A model generated the notes under the pieces. It searched no databases, had not been told where the DNA came from, and saw nothing but the letters and a program-made list of their open reading frames with translations. A program made the translations under genes and the position numbers. Positions 6,761-11,122 of a DNA stretch of 11,122 nt are shown one piece after another. The stretch's first letter is position 1. The number at the start of each line of letters is the position of its first letter. This DNA comes from Lachnospiraceae bacterium (GTDB lineage: Bacteria; Bacillota; Clostridia; Lachnospirales; Lachnospiraceae), in assembly GCA_900770345.1 (NCBI GenBank), contig CAAGKF010000341.1, positions 1-11,122 on the forward strand, in the 5' to 3' direction.

Positions 6761-8293
6761 TTACATCAGAGGTGCAAATATTCTTAAAAACTCCTGAAAT
6801 AATCTTACCGGCAGCTTTTCCTTGCATTCCTCCGGCGTAACCTGATGGCACTCCTTTAATGTATCCAGATAGTCCTTCTTTATCTGCCTCACCGCCCTGC
6901 TCTTATACATCCAAACGCCGCACTCAAAATGCAGATAAAGACTTCTGAAATCTAAATTTGTTGTTCCAACAGTTGCTATCCGGTCATCAGATACAAAAAT
7001 TTTAGAGTGCATGAACCCCTTCGAATATTCATATATTTTCACACCACCATGTATCAATTCTCTGTAATAAGAACGTGTAGTCAGATGAATTAGTGCCTTG
7101 TCCCAGATATGCGGGGTAATTATACGTACATCTACACCGCTTTTAGCTGCCAGACATAGTGCAGACACCATACTGTCATCCACAATCAGATATGGGGTGC
7201 AGATATAGACATAGTCCCTTGCCTTATTCAAAATCTGAAGATATACATGTTCCCCCACATTTTCATCATCCATGGGACTGTCACAATAAGGCTGTACAAG
7301 TCCGTCTGATACTGTTTTTTCCACCGTTCCGTCTTTTGGGAAAAAAGCCTCTGCATTTTCCTGTTCTTCCCTGCATAATTCCCACATTTCGAGAAACATA
7401 ACTGTCAGACTCCATGCAGCTTTTCCTTTCACTTCAATCACAGCGTCTTTCCAATATCCATGTTTTTCACAGACATTGATGTACTCATCTGACAGGTTTA
7501 TGCCTCCGGTAAACGCCACATTTCCATCAATCACCGTAATTTTTCTGTGATCCCGGTTATTCTGGACAGCTGAAAGAATAGGGCGGAAAGGATTAAATAC
7601 TGCACATTTTATGCCAATTTTTTCCAGCTGTGCTGCATAATTTTTCGGCAATGTAAGGAAACATCCGATATCATCATAGATCACCCTTACTTCTACTCCC
7701 TGACGCACCTTTTCCTTTAGGATATCCAAAATAGAATTCCACATCACCCCTTCTTTAATAATAAAATATTCCAGAAAAATATATTGTCTGGCCTTTTTTA
7801 ATTCCTCCAGAAGAACCGGGAACAGGCTCTCTCCTGGTGAAAAAAACTCCGTCTGGGTTCTGTCATACACAGGGAAACCCGCGAACTCCAGATACCGGAT
7901 TTGGGGCATATGTTCCAGTGTCTCTATGGACGCAGCTTCTGCTGCATCGCCGGGCAGTTCATATAGATGTCTGTCCATTTTTTCAATGCGGGCAATTCTC
8001 TGTTCCAATTTCCTTGTGGACGCCTGAAAATGGTACAGAAGATACAGCAGTCCGCCCACCAGAGGAAACAGAAGGATCAAAAAAATCCATGCAACCTTAT
8101 TTGCACCTTTATCCTTTTTGGAGATAATAGAGAGCACCAGAAACCCACTTACCATATGGCTGCCAGTCTGGAGCATTCCGGAAATATAGTTATCACTTTG
8201 AAAAACACATGCCAAAAACCAAACCTGAAGGACTAACAACAGGATCACTGCCAGCCGTCTGCGAAGTAATGGACGGAACCATGAACGTTTCAT
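6761..8293 (-). CDS. cls: Cardiolipin synthase, two-HKD PLD family
   Basis: 510 residues, the usual length for bacterial cardiolipin synthase, which condenses two phosphatidylglycerol molecules into cardiolipin and glycerol at the cytoplasmic membrane. An arginine-rich N-terminus precedes hydrophobic segments at about 13-32, 40-58 and 66-88; the last contains the FPLVGGLLYLLYHF-type PLDc_N signature. Both catalytic motifs are complete. The first has H249, K251 and D256 with GGIN at 263-266. The second has H429, K431 and D436 with GTTN at 443-446 and LDFRS at 447-451. The start at 8293 has AGGG 8 bases upstream. It is 83 bases downstream of the HdeD-like gene; that gap has no terminator hairpin I can find, so read-through is possible. 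The next gene is a second, distinct PLD-family enzyme, so the locus encodes two. Confidence 0.94.
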   Translation of the reverse strand: MKRSWFRPLLRRRLAVILLLVLQVWFLACVFQSDNYISGMLQTGSHMVSGFLVLSIISKKDKGANKVAWIFLILLFPLVGGLLYLLYHFQASTRKLEQRIARIEKMDRHLYELPGDAAEAASIETLEHMPQIRYLEFAGFPVYDRTQTEFFSPGESLFPVLLEELKKARQYIFLEYFIIKEGVMWNSILDILKEKVRQGVEVRVIYDDIGCFLTLPKNYAAQLEKIGIKCAVFNPFRPILSAVQNNRDHRKITVIDGNVAFTGGINLSDEYINVCEKHGYWKDAVIEVKGKAAWSLTVMFLEMWELCREEQENAEAFFPKDGTVEKTVSDGLVQPYCDSPMDDENVGEHVYLQILNKARDYVYICTPYLIVDDSMVSALCLAAKSGVDVRIITPHIWDKALIHLTTRSYYRELIHGGVKIYEYSKGFMHSKIFVSDDRIATVGTTNLDFRSLYLHFECGVWMYKSRAVRQIKKDYLDTLKECHQVTPEECKEKLPVRLFQEFLRIFAPLM

Positions 8294-8376
8294 TTTACCT
8301 ACCCTGACTATTCTAGTTTTTCATTCTTTCACGATGCTAAAAAGTGCGCCGCAGCCATATGCAGCTTACCGCCATT
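8294..8376 (-). other. 83-base intergenic gap between HdeD-like gene and cls
   Basis: This is the longest gap between full-size genes in the window. On the minus strand it contains TAGAAT at 8315-8310, a fair match to a -10 box. The bases 17 upstream read AGCATC, a poor -35. The GC-rich part near 8345-8370 does not form a stem longer than three or four pairs that I can find. If a second promoter for the lipid genes exists, this is the likeliest place, but the sequence does not prove one. Confidence 0.3.
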
Positions 8377-8964
8377 TTACTTCTCATAGGTCCATGTAAC
8401 ATCTATGACATCATCGCTTTTGCTCATCTTCACTGCTTTTGAAATACAATGCACTGTGTAAAGGCTTTGCATGCTTCCGATTATCAACAAAATTCCTACA
8501 TAAACCATCAATGCGGTGATCCCGTCAAAAGGATTCAAAATCAGGAAGAAGGCAAAAACCGTGCCGATAATTCCTAATACCATGGACAGTACCCAATCGC
8601 CGATTCCCAGTCTCTTCATTTCAACCGATATCTGAATATCGAAGATACTGCCCATCACGATATAAAGCCCCGCGACAATCGGTAAAAAAACCGCTGCACC
8701 AAGAGGATGGAGTAAGAAAAGAACCCCTGCTAAAATACTGAAAATACCCAACGCCAAATCATACCGGAAGAATAATCCTACAAAACCAAGTTTATAATAC
8801 CGCACAATCTGATAAATTCCCGTTCCGATACATACAAAACCTAAAATATAGCAGACAGCTACTGCAGAAACTTCCGGCCAGATTACCGTCACGATACCAA
8901 GGGCAAGTATAAAGATGCTTATGATAATCGCCCACAAACGAAATTGTTTCCATTTTTCTTTCAT
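8377..8964 (-). CDS. DUF308/HdeD-family six-helix membrane protein
   Basis: 195-residue integral membrane protein. Six hydrophobic helices are arranged as three tandem hairpins (about 11-53, 70-110 and 125-168). Each hairpin begins with a similar LGI-type segment and turns at a proline (P30, P87, P145). This threefold repeat is the hallmark of DUF308, the family of E. coli HdeD, which contributes to acid resistance at high cell density. Molecular activity is unknown for the family; a role in acid or envelope stress here is inferred from HdeD and from the membrane-related neighbours. The short C-terminal tail (about 175-195) is polar. The start has AGGAGA 8 bases upstream and lies 16 bases after the DegV-family gene, so the two are almost certainly co-transcribed. 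Confidence 0.85.
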   Translation of the reverse strand: MKEKWKQFRLWAIIISIFILALGIVTVIWPEVSAVAVCYILGFVCIGTGIYQIVRYYKLGFVGLFFRYDLALGIFSILAGVLFLLHPLGAAVFLPIVAGLYIVMGSIFDIQISVEMKRLGIGDWVLSMVLGIIGTVFAFFLILNPFDGITALMVYVGILLIIGSMQSLYTVHCISKAVKMSKSDDVIDVTWTYEK

Positions 8965-8972
8965 CCTAAATA

Positions 8973-8978
8973 TCTCCT
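8973..8978 (-). promoter_or_regulatory. Shine-Dalgarno site of the HdeD-like gene
   Basis: AGGAGA on the minus strand, 8 bases before the ATG at 8964 and inside the 16-base gap after the DegV-family stop codon. Confidence 0.7.
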
Positions 8979-8980
8979 GT

Positions 8981-9844
8981 TCACATTTTTATTTTTTTGC
9001 TGATTCCCATGCCAAAGGCTCCGGGACCTACATGGCAGCTAATGCTAAAGGTCAGAGGATCATATCGGATATCTTCCCCGTCAAATACCTCCCGTGCCAT
9101 TTCCATCCATTCCTGATGTTCTTCCCTTTTGCCAAAGCTCCCTGCTACACCTACATAGAACTCATTACCGTTTTTATGGAATTCATCTGCACATTTTTTC
9201 ATTTCGGTAAGCAGGCGCTTTTTACAGTTTTTTGTCCCACGGGCTTTTGCATAAGCATCCAGGCATTCACCGGCAATAATGAGCAATGGTTTTATGCTTA
9301 ACAAGTTTCCCATCGCTGCGCCTGCATGGGTAACCCGTCCGCCCTTTTTCAGGTATTCCAGTGTCTCAACACCCACATAGATGATAGATTCGTAAGCAGT
9401 TTGCTCCAAAATTTCTTTTATTTCTTTTGCAGAGCATCCTTTTTCTTTCAATATAAGTGCATCTCTCACGGAATGTCTCTGTGTGACCGAAATGCGATGG
9501 TTATTCACCACCTGTACTCTTCCCTCATAATCCTGTGCCAATGCCTGCGCAGTCTGGTAAGAACCGCTCAGTCCGCTGGACATTGGGATATACACAAGTT
9601 CCGTATATCCTAAGGCAAACAATGCGTCCCACATATCTGTTACATCGGCAGGCGAAGGTTGCGAACTTGAAACCTCCCTGTGTTCCAACAGACATTGATA
9701 GAACTCCTTATGGGTAAGATCAACCCCCTCATAATATGTTTTCCCTTCCAGGATCACCGGCATCGGAACGACGTAAACGCCCAGTTTTATCCCTTCTTCT
9801 ATGGAAATACCGCTGTTGCTGTCTGTTACAATCGCAACATCCAT
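8981..9844 (-). CDS. DegV/FakB-family fatty-acid-binding protein
   Basis: 287-residue soluble protein of typical DegV length. Members hold a fatty acid in a deep pocket; FakB members present it to the kinase FakA, giving acyl-phosphate for phospholipid synthesis. Family motifs in order: TDSNSG at 7-12, SSQPSP at 60-65 (usual TSQPS, hydroxyl kept), SSGLSGSYQTA at 89-99, YLKKGGR at 164-170 with R170, SIKPLL at 183-188, and HVGPGAFG at 271-278. These include the Ser, Thr/Ser and His positions that contact the fatty-acid carboxylate in the family. The start has AGGAGG 8 bases upstream; an out-of-frame ATG at 9849 is not the start. No fakA is in the window, so whether it is a true FakB or a paralogue is open. 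It sits 19 bases after metK and 16 before the HdeD-like gene. Confidence 0.93.
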   Translation of the reverse strand: MDVAIVTDSNSGISIEEGIKLGVYVVPMPVILEGKTYYEGVDLTHKEFYQCLLEHREVSSSQPSPADVTDMWDALFALGYTELVYIPMSSGLSGSYQTAQALAQDYEGRVQVVNNHRISVTQRHSVRDALILKEKGCSAKEIKEILEQTAYESIIYVGVETLEYLKKGGRVTHAGAAMGNLLSIKPLLIIAGECLDAYAKARGTKNCKKRLLTEMKKCADEFHKNGNEFYVGVAGSFGKREEHQEWMEMAREVFDGEDIRYDPLTFSISCHVGPGAFGMGISKKIKM

Positions 9845-9852
9845 TTCATAAA

Positions 9853-9858
9853 CCTCCT
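9853..9858 (-). promoter_or_regulatory. Shine-Dalgarno site of the DegV-family gene
   Basis: AGGAGG on the minus strand in the 19-base gap after metK. It is 8 bases from the ATG at 9844 but only 3 from an out-of-frame ATG at 9849, which favours the 9844 start. Confidence 0.75.
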
Positions 9859-9863
9859 GTTTT

Positions 9864-11063
9864 TTAGTGCTGCTGCAGATATGTCTTTAATGCCTCCACT
9901 CTGTCCAGTTTTTCCCACGGAAGATCCAGATCATCTCTTCCAAAATGCCCATAAGATGCTGTCTGCTTGTAAATTGGTCTTCGTAGATCCAGCATTTTGA
10001 TAATGCCGGCAGGTCGGAAATCAAAGTTTTCTCTCACAATTTCCGTAACTTTCTGATCCGGAAGCCTGCCGGTTCCAAAGGTATCCACCATGATGGAGGT
10101 GGGCTGCGCTACCCCGATTGCATAGGAAAGCTGTACCTCACATTTTTCAGCCAGTCCTGCCGCCACAATATTTTTTGCTGCATAACGGGCGGCGTAGGAT
10201 GCAGAGCGGTCAACCTTTGTGCAGTCCTTCCCGGAAAAAGCGCCGCCGCCATGACGTGCATATCCGCCGTAGGTGTCTACAATGATCTTCCGCCCCGTCA
10301 ATCCGCTATCCCCATGAGGCCCGCCGATCACAAAACGGCCTGTTGGATTGACGAAAAATTTCGTATTCCCATCCACCATTTCACCCGGCAGGATTTGGTC
10401 AAACACATATTTTTTGATATCCGAATGAATCTGTCCCTGAGTAACATCCGGATCATGCTGCGTGGAAAGCACTACGGTATCCAGCCTGACTGGTTTGTCA
10501 TTTTCATCATACTCCACCGTTACCTGAGTCTTCCCATCCGGTCTTAAATAGGGGAGTGTTCCGTCTTTTCGCACCTCAGTAAGCTGCCGTGCCAACTTAT
10601 GTGCCAGTTCGATCGGATAAGGCATATAGGATGCGGTCTCATTAGTTGCATATCCAAACATCATGCCCTGATCCCCGGCTCCAATCGTTTCGATCTCATC
10701 CTCTGACATGCTGTGCTCTTTTGCTTCCAGAGCCTTGTCTACACCCAGGGCTATATCCGCAGACTGCTCATCAATGGCTGTAATCACGCCGCAGGTATCC
10801 GCATCAAATCCATACTCTGCCTTTGTATACCCGATTTCCCGGATTGTATCCCTTGCCACCTTCTGGATATCCACATATCCCTTGGAAGAAATTTCTCCCA
10901 TTACCAGAACCAGCCCTGTCGTTGTCACCGTTTCACACGCCACACGGCTCATGGGATCCTGTTTTAAAAGTTCATCCAGTACTGCATCCGAAATGGCATC
11001 GCACATTTTATCCGGATGTCCTTCTGTGACAGACTCTGATGTAAATAAACGTTTTTCTTTCAT
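9864..11063 (-). CDS. metK: S-adenosylmethionine synthase (methionine adenosyltransferase)
   Basis: Makes S-adenosylmethionine from methionine and ATP in the cytoplasm. 399 residues with the chosen start, typical for the family. Visible signatures: GHPDK at 15-19 (ATP and metal binding), GAGDQGMMFGYA at 128-139 (signature 1), and GGGAFSGKD at 272-280 (phosphate-binding signature 2). The conserved C-terminal segment ASYGHFGR is also present. The frame stays open upstream to a TTG at 11081. The six codons from there contain the ribosome site AGGAGA at 11076-11071, which is 7 bases before the ATG at 11063, so 11063 is the better start. It is the first gene of the visible series, 19 bases before the DegV-family gene. 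In Bacillota metK is often controlled by a SAM riboswitch; only 41 to 59 bases of leader are visible, too little to show one. Confidence 0.98.
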   Translation of the reverse strand: MKEKRLFTSESVTEGHPDKMCDAISDAVLDELLKQDPMSRVACETVTTTGLVLVMGEISSKGYVDIQKVARDTIREIGYTKAEYGFDADTCGVITAIDEQSADIALGVDKALEAKEHSMSEDEIETIGAGDQGMMFGYATNETASYMPYPIELAHKLARQLTEVRKDGTLPYLRPDGKTQVTVEYDENDKPVRLDTVVLSTQHDPDVTQGQIHSDIKKYVFDQILPGEMVDGNTKFFVNPTGRFVIGGPHGDSGLTGRKIIVDTYGGYARHGGGAFSGKDCTKVDRSASYAARYAAKNIVAAGLAEKCEVQLSYAIGVAQPTSIMVDTFGTGRLPDQKVTEIVRENFDFRPAGIIKMLDLRRPIYKQTASYGHFGRDDLDLPWEKLDRVEALKTYLQQH

Positions 11064-11070
11064 TATTTTA

Positions 11071-11076
11071 TCTCCT
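11071..11076 (-). promoter_or_regulatory. Shine-Dalgarno site that decides the metK start
   Basis: AGGAGA on the minus strand, 7 bases before the ATG at 11063. It lies within the coding part of the longer TTG-initiated frame, showing that the longer frame is not the translated one. Confidence 0.8.
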
Positions 11077-11084
11077 TTCAACTT

Positions 11085-11101
11085 TCCGTAGCCTGAACGG
11101 A
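11085..11101. other. Small hairpin in the metK leader
   Basis: A 5-base-pair perfect inverted repeat (TCCGT and ACGGA) with a 7-base loop. On the plus strand it is followed by six T's, so it could be a weak terminator for a plus-strand transcript, but no plus-strand gene precedes it. On the minus strand it lies just 5' of the metK ribosome site and has no U-tract after it. It may be the edge of a larger leader structure beyond the window, or chance. Confidence 0.3.
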
Positions 11102-11122
11102 TTTTTTATCATTTTCTTTTGA

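Noticed and set aside
8310..8338. Possible promoter for cls with TAGAAT as -10
   Set aside because: The hexamer at the right spacing (AGCATC) does not resemble TTGACA, so it is recorded only as a note on the gap.
8340..8372. GC-rich stretch followed by T's on the minus strand, checked as a terminator after the HdeD-like gene
   Set aside because: The arms do not pair. The longest stems I can form are three or four base pairs, too weak for an intrinsic terminator.
1..11122. Search for mobile elements, defence genes, tRNAs, CRISPR arrays and long repeats
   Set aside because: I saw no transposase, integrase, phage or defence protein, no tRNA-like cloverleaf and no regularly spaced repeats. The window is dense with ordinary membrane and metabolic genes.

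Overview
The window is a gene-dense piece of a low-to-moderate GC bacterial chromosome. All eight full-size genes lie on the minus strand. Transcription therefore runs from the right edge (metK) to the left edge (ftsH, cut by the window boundary). Strong AGGAGG-type Shine-Dalgarno sites, very short gaps and the protein families point to Bacillota (Firmicutes). The Clostridia, and perhaps the Lachnospiraceae, are the best guess, but no taxonomic marker in the window settles this. There are no tRNAs, rRNAs, insertion sequences or CRISPR arrays, and no convincing terminator. No gap between full-size genes exceeds 83 bases.

Layout in transcription order. (1) metK, S-adenosylmethionine synthase (11063-9864). 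(2) A DegV/FakB-type fatty-acid-binding protein (9844-8981), 19 bases downstream. (3) A DUF308/HdeD-like six-helix membrane protein (8964-8377), 16 bases downstream. (4) A canonical cardiolipin synthase, cls (8293-6761). (5) A second, single-anchor PLD-family enzyme resembling ClsC/YmdC (6714-5338). (6) A stand-alone YbhN/UPF0104 'LPG synthase transmembrane region' protein (5264-4218). (7) A Ca2+-type P-type ATPase (4177-1502). (8) An FtsH AAA+ zinc metalloprotease (1484-1), truncated by the window edge after 494 residues and just before its last zinc ligand.

Genes 2-8 share a membrane theme: fatty-acid handling, cardiolipin synthesis, a flippase-like lipid protein, an acid-stress-type membrane protein, calcium export and membrane-protein quality control. 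The cls-like plus ybhN pairing recalls the E. coli ybhP-clsB-ybhN operon. HdeD plus an extra FtsH recalls proteobacterial stress-tolerance loci. My inference is an envelope-homeostasis or envelope-stress locus, perhaps one long transcript or two to three overlapping ones. The sequence shows gene order and tight coupling, not function.

The details most worth checking are these. A 9-codon mini-ORF appears to couple translation of the ybhN-like gene to the ATPase. In the second PLD enzyme, the Asp of the second HKD motif is displaced by one residue. The ATPase has an altered residue at the SERCA Glu908 position. The FtsH zinc motif is HEIGH rather than HEAGH. The metK start is better placed six codons inside the longest reading frame.
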